Source: Alterisphingorhabdus sp038748365 (GTDB taxonomy: Bacteria > Pseudomonadota > Alphaproteobacteria > Sphingomonadales > Sphingomonadaceae). Taken from it: DNA of 64,000 bases. The notes beneath the pieces are model-generated. The model worked only from the letters and a program-made list of their open reading frames with translations. It searched no databases and was not told where the DNA came from. This document shows, piece after piece, positions 26,237 to 34,899 of this stretch; positions within the stretch are counted from its first letter, which is position 1, and every line of letters starts with the position of its first letter. The stretch is taken from the NCBI GenBank assembly GCA_038748365.1, contig JBCDIZ010000003.1, positions 124,001 through 188,000 on the forward strand, in the 5' to 3' direction. Made by a program: the position numbers and the translations under genes.

Positions 26237-26926
26237 ATGATTATGGAAAAACTGATTGATCGCTATCGTTTGGCCCTGCCCGTATTGGGACTATTCGCTA
26301 CGTTAGCTGTCCTTGTCGGCATGGCAGGCATTGCGGTCAGCTTTGCCAGCACCGCTCACGCTCAGTCCGCCAATGCTGGCGCTACTGACTTGCAGAAGGT
26401 TGAGCGCCATCTGCGCGACATTACCACGCTGAAGGCCAGTTTCGTTCAGACCGATCGCAGCAACCAGCAGCTTAGTGGCCAGCTAACGCTGAAACAGCCG
26501 GGTCGCATCCGGTTTGAATATCAGAAAGATGCCGAGCTACTGGTTGTTGCCGATGGCCGTGCGCTTACGCTTATTGATTATCAGGTGAATCAGGTCCAGC
26601 GCTGGCCGATCAAGGAAAGCCCTCTTGGTGCGCTGCTTGACCCGAAACGTGACATCACACGCTATGGTCGCCTGCTCGATACCGGCAACGGCAATGTTAT
26701 TAGTGTCGAAGTCAAGGACAAGGACCGCCCTGAATATGGCACCATCACTATGGTATTCCGACGCGATGCATCTGCACCGGAGGGCATAGAGCTGGCCGGA
26801 TGGGTTGCCCTTGATTCGCAAAACAAGCGCACCACCATCAGCCTGAGCAATCATCGCTATAATCAGCCGGTGGCAAATTCGGCGTTTGATTGGGCGGATC
26901 CCCGCAAAAGCCGAGGGCGTCGGTAA
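26237..26926 (+). CDS. lolA: Outer-membrane lipoprotein carrier protein LolA
   Basis: A 229-residue periplasmic chaperone that ferries lipoproteins from LolCDE to the outer membrane. It has an unusually long N-terminal signal region: a hydrophobic stretch near residues 12-38, then Ala-His-Ala cleavage near residue 42. The LolA fold is seen in LKASFVQTDRSNQQLSGQLTLKQPGRIRFEY and in GALLDPKRDI. In sphingomonads lolA-xth adjacency is common. A strong terminator lies about 190 bases downstream. Confidence 0.92.
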   Translation: MIMEKLIDRYRLALPVLGLFATLAVLVGMAGIAVSFASTAHAQSANAGATDLQKVERHLRDITTLKASFVQTDRSNQQLSGQLTLKQPGRIRFEYQKDAELLVVADGRALTLIDYQVNQVQRWPIKESPLGALLDPKRDITRYGRLLDTGNGNVISVEVKDKDRPEYGTITMVFRRDASAPEGIELAGWVALDSQNKRTTISLSNHRYNQPVANSAFDWADPRKSRGRR

Positions 26927-27111
26927 GGATACGTCGTTTACATGGTGATACGCGGCGAAATGCCTCACGATTGCGATCAAAATATTGCCTGACAGGCGTT
27001 GTTCATGTCCCCGCAAGCCAATTATACCTAATATTTTATCTATCCGATGGGTTGGAGTTTCCCCCTGTTGCTCTTGTTTCCATCGGGTCGTAGCGTGACG
27101 AACGCACAGAG

Positions 27112-27147
27112 AACCCCCGTTCCAATGCCCCCGGGACGGGGGTTTTT
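27112..27147 (+). terminator. Rho-independent terminator between lolA and xth
   Basis: Stem AACCCCCGTCCC-type pairing (AACCCCCGT / GACGGGGGTT with CCC/GGG inside) is followed by TTTTT. It is the only strong signal in the 295-base gap from lolA to xth. Confidence 0.8.
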
Positions 27148-27221
27148 CTATAATAAACGCCTATTCTCTCAACCAGCACATGCCTCTTGTGGTTAGGACA
27201 AACAGACCCTAGACCCCCGGC

Positions 27222-28040
27222 ATGAGCCAATCTGTCATTATCGCGTCCTGGAATATTAACAGCGTGCGTTTCCGCATCGAGATTGTGGAGCGCTTTCTGC
27301 GCGAATATGCGCCCGATATCCTTTGCTTGCAGGAAACCAAGGTCGTTGATGAGCAGTTCCCCGAAGGCGCGTTTCGTCAGCTTGGCTATAATCATCAGGC
27401 GCTGAACGGACAGCCGATGCACCATGGTGTTGCTACCCTGAGCAAAATCCCGATCCGCAATATCACGCGGCATGACTGGCAAGCCAATGGCGAGGCGCGG
27501 CATGTTGGTGTTGAAATCGGCGGCCCGCTGGTAGAGCGCTATGGCAAGCCGGTGCGGCTGGACAATGTCTATATCCCGGCCGGTGGCGATGTGCCCGACC
27601 GTGAGGAAAACCCCAAATTCGGCCAGAAGCTCGATTTTCTGACGCGGATGACGGACTGGTCGCAATCGCTCGATACGCCGACAATGCTAGTTGGCGATTT
27701 CAACGTCGCGCCGCTGGAAAGCGATGTCTGGAGCCATAAGCAGTTGCTCAAAGTGGTGTCGCACACGCCGATTGAGGTTGAGCATCTTGACCGTTTGCAG
27801 GCAGCGCATGATTGGGTTGATATTGGGCGAACCTTCTACCCCGAGCCACAGCGGCTTTATAGCTGGTGGAGCTATCGTGCGCGTGATTGGGCCAAGTCCG
27901 ACCGCGGCCGCAGGCTTGACCATATGTGGGTTTCGCCCGAGCTTACCGACAATGTGAAGAGCCATAAGGTGCTGGAAGATTGTCGCGGCTGGACCAAGCC
28001 GTCAGATCATGCGCCGCTGATCAGTGAGTTGGTGTTCTGA
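27222..28040 (+). CDS. xth: Exodeoxyribonuclease III (AP endonuclease family), copy 1
   Basis: A 272-residue Mg-dependent nuclease that cuts at abasic sites and trims 3' ends. EEP-fold landmarks are WNINSVRFR near residue 10, the metal-binding Glu in LCLQETKV near 39, DNVYIPAGGD near 110, VGDFNVAP near 151 and the C-terminal SDHAPLISEL with the catalytic Asp-His. Its stop overlaps the ribA start by one base (TGATG). A second, more distant paralogue is cut by the right window end. Confidence 0.96.
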   Translation: MSQSVIIASWNINSVRFRIEIVERFLREYAPDILCLQETKVVDEQFPEGAFRQLGYNHQALNGQPMHHGVATLSKIPIRNITRHDWQANGEARHVGVEIGGPLVERYGKPVRLDNVYIPAGGDVPDREENPKFGQKLDFLTRMTDWSQSLDTPTMLVGDFNVAPLESDVWSHKQLLKVVSHTPIEVEHLDRLQAAHDWVDIGRTFYPEPQRLYSWWSYRARDWAKSDRGRRLDHMWVSPELTDNVKSHKVLEDCRGWTKPSDHAPLISELVF

Positions 28041-29107
28041 TGCCTGACAAAGCCGGCGCCATTGCCGCTGCTAAGGCCATTGACGCATTGCTGCGTGGCT
28101 GGCCTGTTGCGATCAGCGATGGCGGCGAGACTCTGACTCTCAGCTCGGTCGAGACCCGGATATCAGAGGCCGGAGACAATAAGAATAGCGACACGATGCT
28201 GATTTCTGCTGCGCGTGCGGCAACGTTGAAGATCATCAACCAACGCGCCGCCGCACGCCCGGAAGCACCGGTGATGATCCGCACCATGGAACCGGTGGAT
28301 AATGTCGCCGCTATGGCGATTGCCGATCCGGCGCAGGATCTGGACCATCCGCTCAAGGGACCGTTTACCGCGCTGCCTTTGGAGGAGGAAAGCATCGCCG
28401 AGGCCGCGATGATATTGGCACGGCAGGCAGGCCTGCTTCCTGCCTTTGTTATTGAACCGCAAGCCTCGGTCACACCACAGGCAGCGATCACCGCCAGCGA
28501 TGCCAAGGCCTATGGCGATGCGGGCATGTTGCGCATTGCCGCCCGCGCACGACTGCCGGTGGCGACCAGCGAGACCGCCGAGATTGTCGCCTTCCGCACC
28601 ATGGCCGACAATAAGGAACATGTCGCGCTGGTCGTCGGCGAGCGCGATTCCAGCCTGCCGGTGGTGCGGCTGCATAGCGAGTGCCTGACCGGCGATATGC
28701 TGGGCAGCCTGAAATGCGATTGCGGACCGCAACTTCATGAGGCACTCAAAGCCATGCAGGATGCACAATGGGGTGTCCTGCTGTATCTGCGCCAGGAAGG
28801 CCGCGCCATTGGCCTGATCAACAAGCTGCGTGCCTATCAGCTACAGGACCAAGGCTTTGATACGGTCGAGGCCAATAACCGCCTCGGCTTTGCCACTGAT
28901 GCCCGCGACTTCATGATCGCGGTCAATATGCTCAAGCTGTTGAACGTCGATCAGGTAAAGCTGATGACCAACAATCCTGACAAAGTGGGTCGCCTGGAGC
29001 AAGGTGGCATCAAAGTGGTTCAACGCGTGCCGCTGATTACGCCGGATAATCCTTATAATCGCCGCTATCTCGATACCAAGCGTGACCGTACGGGGCACCA
29101 GCTTTAG
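28040..29107 (+). CDS. ribA: GTP cyclohydrolase II with N-terminal extra domain
   Basis: A 355-residue enzyme opening riboflavin synthesis from GTP. The C-terminal catalytic half has the zinc cysteines Cys215, Cys226 and Cys228 (SECLTGDMLGSLKCDCG), the RQEGRAIGL motif near 251 and NNRLGF near 279. The first ~150 residues are a degenerate DHBP-synthase-like region without the acidic metal residues, typical of alphaproteobacterial RibA and probably structural. It is coupled to xth by overlapping stop and start. A repeat follows after about 33 bases. Confidence 0.93.
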   Translation: MPDKAGAIAAAKAIDALLRGWPVAISDGGETLTLSSVETRISEAGDNKNSDTMLISAARAATLKIINQRAAARPEAPVMIRTMEPVDNVAAMAIADPAQDLDHPLKGPFTALPLEEESIAEAAMILARQAGLLPAFVIEPQASVTPQAAITASDAKAYGDAGMLRIAARARLPVATSETAEIVAFRTMADNKEHVALVVGERDSSLPVVRLHSECLTGDMLGSLKCDCGPQLHEALKAMQDAQWGVLLYLRQEGRAIGLINKLRAYQLQDQGFDTVEANNRLGFATDARDFMIAVNMLKLLNVDQVKLMTNNPDKVGRLEQGGIKVVQRVPLITPDNPYNRRYLDTKRDRTGHQL

Positions 29108-29140
29108 GCGCAGGCACTAGCCCCCAATATAGTGCCAATA

Positions 29141-29276
29141 CCCCTCCGTCTGCGCTTCGCGCAGCCACCTCCCCATCCGCCTTCACTGCGTTACGGCGCA
29201 CGGGGAGGAGATGCTTAGTTTTTCCTCCCCGTGCCGAAGGCTTGGGGAGGGGGACCGTCGAAGACGGTGGAGGGGT
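29141..29276. repeat. Composite intergenic hairpin repeat, copy 4 (halves swapped)
   Basis: Here the unit with CCCCTCCGTC..GCCACCTCCCC..CGGGGAGGAG comes first (29141-29210). The unit with TCCTCCCCG..GGGGAGGGGGACC..GGTGGAGGGGTCA comes second (29221-29276). This is the reverse of the order in the other four copies. The last bases run into the glnD stop codon. It lies between convergent ribA and glnD. Confidence 0.85.
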
Positions 29277-32029
29277 CAGGCAGCAACGTGCGCGCCCTCA
29301 TCCTCATCGAGTTCCTTCGGCACCTCGACCAATGCCGCCTGCAGCTGCTCTAGCCGTTCTTTGTCACTCACCTTAGCCCCCATCAGGTCGGTGACATAAA
29401 AAGTATCCACCGCGCGTTCTCCATAGGTGGCGATATGGGCGCTGTGGACGATCATATTTGCCTCAAAGAAAATCTGCGCCAGGCGTGACAGCAGTGCCGG
29501 ACGGTCCTGGGCATTGACCTCAATCACGGTAAAGCGGTTTGAGGCATTGTTATTGACGATAGCAAAAGGCGTGATCGAAAACGCATCGGCCCTTGGATGC
29601 GAAGCGGTGCGCGCGTCCAGCCGGTCAGTCATTTTCTGCTGGTTGGACAGCGCATCGCTAATCGCCGATTTCAGGCGGGCAATCTGGCCGTCCTCGCGCA
29701 TCGCCTGACCGCGCGCATCCTGCACCAGAAAGTTATCGAGCGCCATACCATCGCGGGTAGTATGGATACGGGCATCAATAATATTGCCGCCCGCCGCATA
29801 AATGCCGCCGGCAATGCGATAAAATAGGCCGGGATGGTCGGCGGCTATGATCGTGACCAATGTGGCTCCGCGCGCCGGATAATATTCCGCTGCGATTGAC
29901 AGCGGCGTATCAGCCTCCATGCTTCGCAATTGTTCAATGTTGCGGGCAATAATATCTTCCGGCTCGGCGATCCAATAGGATTCAGGAAGCCGCTCTTCCC
30001 ATTGCGTCAAAGCGCTTGCATCAACGCCCAGCAGTGTCGCTACCTCATCCTTACAGGTGGCAATTTTTTCGGCCCGGCCATGCTCTTTATGACCGAGACG
30101 CAGCACCTCTTCTGCTGCATCATAAAGCGTATTGAGCAATTGCCGTTTCCAGCTATTCCAGATGCCGGGGCCGACGGCGCGGATATCCACCACTGTGAGC
30201 ACCAATAACAGCTTTAACCGCTCCGGGCTTTTCACCATCGCGGCGAAATCGGCGATGGTCTTATAGTCAGACAAATCACGCTTGAAGGCAGTCGCCGACA
30301 TCAGCAAATGGTGTCGCACCAACCAGGCGACCAGCTCGGTCTCAGCATCGGACAGACCCAGACGTGGCCCTAAATCGAGCGCAATTTCGGCGCCTAATAT
30401 ACTGTGATCGCCCTTTCGGCCCTTGGCGATATCATGCAGCAGCACCGCGACGCTGAGCGCGCGATAAGTGCTGAGCGTCGATATGATCTCGCTGACCTTG
30501 GGGTGATCATCGACAAGCTGGCCTGAAACCAGTTGCGACAACAGGCCGATGGCGCGGATCGAATGTTCGTCCACCGTATAATGGTGGTACATATCGAACT
30601 GCATTTGCGCCACGACCCGTCCAAATTCGGGGACAAAGCGTCCGAATACCGTCGACTCATTCATCCAGCGCAGCACTGTTTCCGGGTCGCGCGGGCTCGC
30701 TAATATGTCGACAAACATCGCATTGGCTTCCGGCTCTTCGCGCACCTTTTTGGTGATCAGCTTGGCATCACGCGTCGCCTGTCGCATTGCGGTCGGGTGG
30801 ATTTCCAGTTCGTGCTTATCGGCAAGATGAAACAGCTCAATCAAGCGTGAGGGGTGCTCGGCAAAGAAATCCTTGTCCGGCGTAATCAACCGCCCGCGAT
30901 CAAGCTGAAAGCCATTAAGCTTGCGCGGCCGACGCCGGATAGTCGGAAGCAGGCGGCGGCCTGATGCGGCAAATTTTTCATCAATCTGGGCCAGAAAAAT
31001 CCCGGTCAGATCACCCACTTTTTTGGCGTTGAGGAAATAGAATTGCATAAAGCGCTCAACCGCCGATTTGCCGGGACGGTCGGCATAGCGCATCCGCTCG
31101 GCGACTTCGCGCTGCAAGTCAAAGGTGAGCCGCTCCTCGGCGCGCCCGGTAATGTCATGCAAATGGCAACGCACCGCCCAGAAGAAATTCGCCGCGCGCC
31201 GAAAGCCGCGATATTCGGTCATGTTGAACAGCTTTTTATCGACCAACTCGGCAGCGGTGCGGACATTATAGACATATTTGCCGATCCAGTAGAGCGTCTG
31301 CAGATCGCGTAACCCGCCCTTGCCATCCTTGACATTCGGTTCGACGACATAGCGGCTGTCACCCATGCGTTTGTGCCGCGCATCGCGCTCGGCCAGCTTC
31401 TGTGCGATAAAATCACGCGTTGTGCCATGCACCACTTCGGCATTGAAGCGCGCCGCAGCCTCATCATAGAGCGCCTTGTCACCCCAGATAAAGCGTCCTT
31501 CAAGAAGCGAGGTTCTGATCGTCAGGTCATCCCGCGACATACGCACCATATCGTCAAGCGAACGGCAAGACTGACCGACCTTGAGCCCCAGATCCCACAG
31601 CAGATAGAGCATTGCTTCTGTCACCTGTTCGGTCCAACTGTTTTTCCGCATCGGCGTCAGAAAGGCGATATCGACATCGCTATGCGGTGCCATCTCGCCA
31701 CGGCCATAGCCACCCACCGCCATAACCGTCAGCCGCGCGCCAGCAGTGGGGCTGCCCAGTGGATAGACATGGGCGACGACATAGTCATGGATCAGCCGGA
31801 CAAGCTGGTCGATCAGAAACGCCTGCGCCGCAGCCGAGGCGTGGCCCGATGTCGGCCGCGCCAGCAATCGCTCAGCAATCTCTGCGCGACCATCGGCCAG
31901 TGCATCACGCAACAGCGAGAGCACATCGGCACGGGCATCGCCCTTGCCATGCGCCACCAGACGGTCAATCGCCTCGCCCAACCTGGCGCGATCTATGATC
32001 GCGCGGCGCCGAGGCACCGCAGCGATCAC
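29276..32029 (-). CDS. glnD: Bifunctional uridylyltransferase/uridylyl-removing enzyme GlnD
   Basis: A 917-residue nitrogen sensor that uridylylates PII proteins when glutamine is low and removes UMP when it is high. The nucleotidyltransferase domain has GGYGRGEMAPHSDVD near residues 106-120. The central HD hydrolase domain has LLHDIAKGRKGDHS. Two C-terminal ACT domains bind glutamine (TIIAADHPGLFYRIA and EVNAQDRPALLSRLA). The start is GTG at 32029, overlapping the acyl-CoA synthetase stop (GTGA). The conserved core begins about 90 residues later, so a downstream start is possible but less likely. Confidence 0.97.
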   Translation of the reverse strand: MIAAVPRRRAIIDRARLGEAIDRLVAHGKGDARADVLSLLRDALADGRAEIAERLLARPTSGHASAAAQAFLIDQLVRLIHDYVVAHVYPLGSPTAGARLTVMAVGGYGRGEMAPHSDVDIAFLTPMRKNSWTEQVTEAMLYLLWDLGLKVGQSCRSLDDMVRMSRDDLTIRTSLLEGRFIWGDKALYDEAAARFNAEVVHGTTRDFIAQKLAERDARHKRMGDSRYVVEPNVKDGKGGLRDLQTLYWIGKYVYNVRTAAELVDKKLFNMTEYRGFRRAANFFWAVRCHLHDITGRAEERLTFDLQREVAERMRYADRPGKSAVERFMQFYFLNAKKVGDLTGIFLAQIDEKFAASGRRLLPTIRRRPRKLNGFQLDRGRLITPDKDFFAEHPSRLIELFHLADKHELEIHPTAMRQATRDAKLITKKVREEPEANAMFVDILASPRDPETVLRWMNESTVFGRFVPEFGRVVAQMQFDMYHHYTVDEHSIRAIGLLSQLVSGQLVDDHPKVSEIISTLSTYRALSVAVLLHDIAKGRKGDHSILGAEIALDLGPRLGLSDAETELVAWLVRHHLLMSATAFKRDLSDYKTIADFAAMVKSPERLKLLLVLTVVDIRAVGPGIWNSWKRQLLNTLYDAAEEVLRLGHKEHGRAEKIATCKDEVATLLGVDASALTQWEERLPESYWIAEPEDIIARNIEQLRSMEADTPLSIAAEYYPARGATLVTIIAADHPGLFYRIAGGIYAAGGNIIDARIHTTRDGMALDNFLVQDARGQAMREDGQIARLKSAISDALSNQQKMTDRLDARTASHPRADAFSITPFAIVNNNASNRFTVIEVNAQDRPALLSRLAQIFFEANMIVHSAHIATYGERAVDTFYVTDLMGAKVSDKERLEQLQAALVEVPKELDEDEGAHVAA

Positions 32030-33744
32030 GCTGCAGCAGCGTCCTCCGCCGCGACCAGCTCACGATATTTGGTCCGCAGCGTCACCTTGTCGATCTTCTG
32101 GGTGCCGAGTATCGGCAGCGGTTCATCAGACTTCCACACACGCGAAGGGATTTTGAACGGCGCCAGATGTTCGCCGAGAAATTCCTGCAGGGCTTCCGGC
32201 TCGAGCGATTTGCCCTCCTTCAGATGATAGACCGCTCCGGGCACTTCACCATAACGTTCATCAGGCAGACCAAAAACACTCGCCTGGGCAATATCGGGAT
32301 GAGCATAGATTGCCGCTTCCACCTCAATGCAGCTGATATTCTCGCCGCCGCGGATAACGATGTCTTTCTTGCGATCGACGATGAAAAGATAATCATCCTC
32401 GTCGAGATAGCCGAGGTCACCGGTGCGGAAATAGCCATCGGGCATGATTGCCGCCTTGGTCGCCTCTTCATTCTCCCAATAGCCGAGGAAATTACAGATT
32501 GTGCGGATTGAAACCTCGCCAATCTCTCCATGAGGCAGCTTGTTGCCATCATCATCCAGGATCGCAAGATCCACCAGCGGGCGCGATGCGGTGCCGGTGC
32601 TGTTCGGCTTGGCCATATAGTTTTCGTTGAAATTTCCACAGCCAACGCCATTAGTCTCGGTCAAGCCATAGCCGAGTAGCGGGAAGGCCCAGTCCATTTC
32701 TTCCTTGATCCGCTTAACATGTTCCTCCGGACGCGGCGCGCCTCCGGCGGCAAAGGATGTGCAGCTGGTGAGGTCATATTTATCGCGGGCCGGATGGGTG
32801 GCAATCTCAAAGCTCATTAACGGCACACCGACAAAATAGCTGATCTTCTCCTTCTCGATCAGCTGCATCGCATGTTCGGCATCCCATTTCGGCATCAGGA
32901 CCAGCTTGCGACCGATGCCAATGCTTTGCAGCATTACCGGCACCATGGCGGTGACATGGAAGAGCGGTACGTTGAGCAGAGTTCCCGGCTGCATTGCAGG
33001 CGGCGGCGCACCTGTCTTCAGCAGCAATTGCAACGCCATCATTGTCTGAGCGATATAGCTCGCAGTACCCTGCATAACGCCGCGATGGTCCGAATAAGCG
33101 CCCTTGGACTGACCCGTAGACCCGGAAGTAAACAGGATCGTCGCCAGATCATCACCGGTCAGTTCAGGCAATGCCGTGTCACTGGCTCCTGCGCCGCCGA
33201 TAACCGCCGCAAGACCTGTTTCCGGGGCCACATCATGATCGAACAGGATAATCTTCGAATCAGGCAATGGCTCACCTTCGAGCCGCGCCGCCCGCTGTTT
33301 GTCGGCCAGCACCAATGTGCAGCCAACGCCGGTGATACCCTGTGCCAGCTCTTCCCCAGCCCACCAGCCATTGAGCAAGGTTGCAACGCCCCCAGCCATG
33401 ATGATGCCCATATAGGCAATAATCCAATTGGCCGAATTGCGCGCGGCGATACCGACACGATCACCTTTCTGCAGATCATGCTCTGCAAGCAGCCCCTTTG
33501 CCACCTGCTGCGCGGCGGCATAAGTCTGCGCAAAACTCAGTCGCAAATCACCATCAACAAGAAATTCCGCATCGCCATGCTGGGCGCAGAAATGCGCAAA
33601 ATAATGCGACAGGGTGGGAGGAGCCATCGCCAGCATCGGCAGCTGCTGGCCATATTTCTCATAAGGGACGGTCGCCAAAGGGCCGCCCTCCCCCGTCATC
33701 TCGTCCATTGTGGCCTGCATGATTTTGTCAAGCTCTGTTGCCAT
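32026..33744 (-). CDS. AMP-dependent acyl-CoA synthetase/ligase
   Basis: A 572-residue ANL-superfamily enzyme that activates a carboxylic acid through an acyl-adenylate to a CoA thioester. The P-loop-like TSGSTGQSKG is at 206-215, YGLTETNG near 355 and the YFRTGDLGYLDEDDYL hinge near 445. The C-terminal catalytic Lys lies in GTQKIDKVTLR. Substrate chain length cannot be read; the layout resembles medium/long-chain and degradative family members. Its transcript probably continues into glnD through the GTGA overlap, an odd partner for a nitrogen-sensor gene. Confidence 0.92.
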   Translation of the reverse strand: MATELDKIMQATMDEMTGEGGPLATVPYEKYGQQLPMLAMAPPTLSHYFAHFCAQHGDAEFLVDGDLRLSFAQTYAAAQQVAKGLLAEHDLQKGDRVGIAARNSANWIIAYMGIIMAGGVATLLNGWWAGEELAQGITGVGCTLVLADKQRAARLEGEPLPDSKIILFDHDVAPETGLAAVIGGAGASDTALPELTGDDLATILFTSGSTGQSKGAYSDHRGVMQGTASYIAQTMMALQLLLKTGAPPPAMQPGTLLNVPLFHVTAMVPVMLQSIGIGRKLVLMPKWDAEHAMQLIEKEKISYFVGVPLMSFEIATHPARDKYDLTSCTSFAAGGAPRPEEHVKRIKEEMDWAFPLLGYGLTETNGVGCGNFNENYMAKPNSTGTASRPLVDLAILDDDGNKLPHGEIGEVSIRTICNFLGYWENEEATKAAIMPDGYFRTGDLGYLDEDDYLFIVDRKKDIVIRGGENISCIEVEAAIYAHPDIAQASVFGLPDERYGEVPGAVYHLKEGKSLEPEALQEFLGEHLAPFKIPSRVWKSDEPLPILGTQKIDKVTLRTKYRELVAAEDAAAA

Positions 33745-33812
33745 TCGCGATCTCTCCTATTGGTATTCTTGTTTCAGCCCTATATGCAGGCGAAAATCAT
33801 TGGGGAAAAGCC

Positions 33813-34697
33813 TTGATACTGTCTATTCTCGCCAATTCCACTGACTATTTACGTTTTGAAGAGCTGGGATTGTCCAAAACGCTCTTCACAATCGGCTTTT
33901 TTGAACTGCGCTGGTACTCGCTTGCCTATCTTGCCGGGATCTTGGTGGGTTACTGGTATCTGCTTAAGCTTATCGCCCAGCCCGGTGCGCCGATGGCGCG
34001 ACGCCATGCTGATGATTTCATTCTTTATGCGACATTGGGGATCATCCTTGGCGGGCGGCTTGGCTATGCGCTGTTCTATAAGCCGGAGCTGTTCACCACC
34101 TTCACCGAAGGCGAACTAGTCAGCTACAACCTGCTGCGCATCTTTGATGGCGGCATGTCTCTGCATGGCGGCGTGCTCGGCGTATTGCTAGCGATCTGGC
34201 TGATGACCCGCAAGGAGAAGCTCTCCTTCCTGCGTTTCTGCGACTATATTGCGTGTGTGGTACCGTTCGGCCTGTTCTTTGGCCGACTTGCCAATTTCGT
34301 CAATGGTGAGCTTTGGGGCCGTCCCACAGATGTGTCTTGGGCAATTATCTTTAGCAACACTGATCCCACTGAGCAGCCGCGCCACCCTAGCCAGCTTTAT
34401 GAAGCCGCGAGCGAAGGCCTGCTGATGTTTATCATCCTCTACTGGCTGTTTTGGCATACGCGCAGCCGCTATAAGCCCGGCCTTCTGGTCGGCGCAGCAG
34501 CGGTTATTTATGGCGCGAGCCGCTTTGTCGTCGAATATTTCCGCAATCCTGATGCGCATCTGGTCGAATTTGCCGAGCGCACCGGGCTCAGCATGGGACA
34601 ATGGCTCACCGTACCGATGATCCTGATCGGGCTGGCGCTGATTGCAACCGCCAGCAAGCGTAAGGTCAACCCTGATCCTGTACCGCGAGAGGCCTGA
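33813..34697 (+). CDS. lgt: Prolipoprotein diacylglyceryl transferase
   Basis: A 294-residue inner-membrane enzyme that moves diacylglycerol from phosphatidylglycerol to the lipobox cysteine, the first step of lipoprotein maturation. About seven membrane helices are seen. Signatures are GGRLGYALFY near residue 84, SLHGGVLGVLLA near 115, the Lgt box GLFFGRLANFVNGELWGRPT near 152 and HPSQLYEAASEG near 191. TTG at 33813 is preferred: GGGGA lies upstream and the protein then has normal length. A TTG at 33738 would overlap the start codon of the divergent synthetase gene. Confidence 0.93.
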   Translation: MILSILANSTDYLRFEELGLSKTLFTIGFFELRWYSLAYLAGILVGYWYLLKLIAQPGAPMARRHADDFILYATLGIILGGRLGYALFYKPELFTTFTEGELVSYNLLRIFDGGMSLHGGVLGVLLAIWLMTRKEKLSFLRFCDYIACVVPFGLFFGRLANFVNGELWGRPTDVSWAIIFSNTDPTEQPRHPSQLYEAASEGLLMFIILYWLFWHTRSRYKPGLLVGAAAVIYGASRFVVEYFRNPDAHLVEFAERTGLSMGQWLTVPMILIGLALIATASKRKVNPDPVPREA

Positions 34698-34720
34698 GTG
34701 CATAGCTATCTAGCCACAAA

Positions 34721-34887
34721 ATCCTCCCCGCTTGCGGGGGAGTCGCAGACGTTGCGCAGCAACAGCGGGACCAGCGAAGCTGGTGGAGGGGGCGAGCCTC
34801 TAGTCACGGCGCAAGCGGATATCCCCCTCCGTCAGCCGCCTTCGCTAAAGCTACGGCGCCTGCCACCTCCCCGTGAACGGGGAGGAA
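34721..34887. repeat. Composite intergenic hairpin repeat, copy 5
   Basis: Begins ATCCTCCCCG and ends CGGGGAGGAAC, in the same orientation as copy 1, with an extra GTTGCGCAGCAAC hairpin in the left half and GGACCAGCGAAGCTGGTGGAGGGGG. It fills the gap between lgt and midA, and its last bases end only 12 bases before the midA start codon. Confidence 0.85.
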
Positions 34888-34899
34888 CATGGGGACCCT

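Noticed and set aside
33738..33812. N-terminal extension of Lgt from TTG 33738
   Set aside because: It would overlap the start codon of the divergent synthetase gene and add 25 residues not expected in Lgt.
3902..34887. CRISPR array
   Set aside because: The repeats are few, widely spaced, 127-170 bases long and palindromic, with genes between them; no regular spacers or cas genes.
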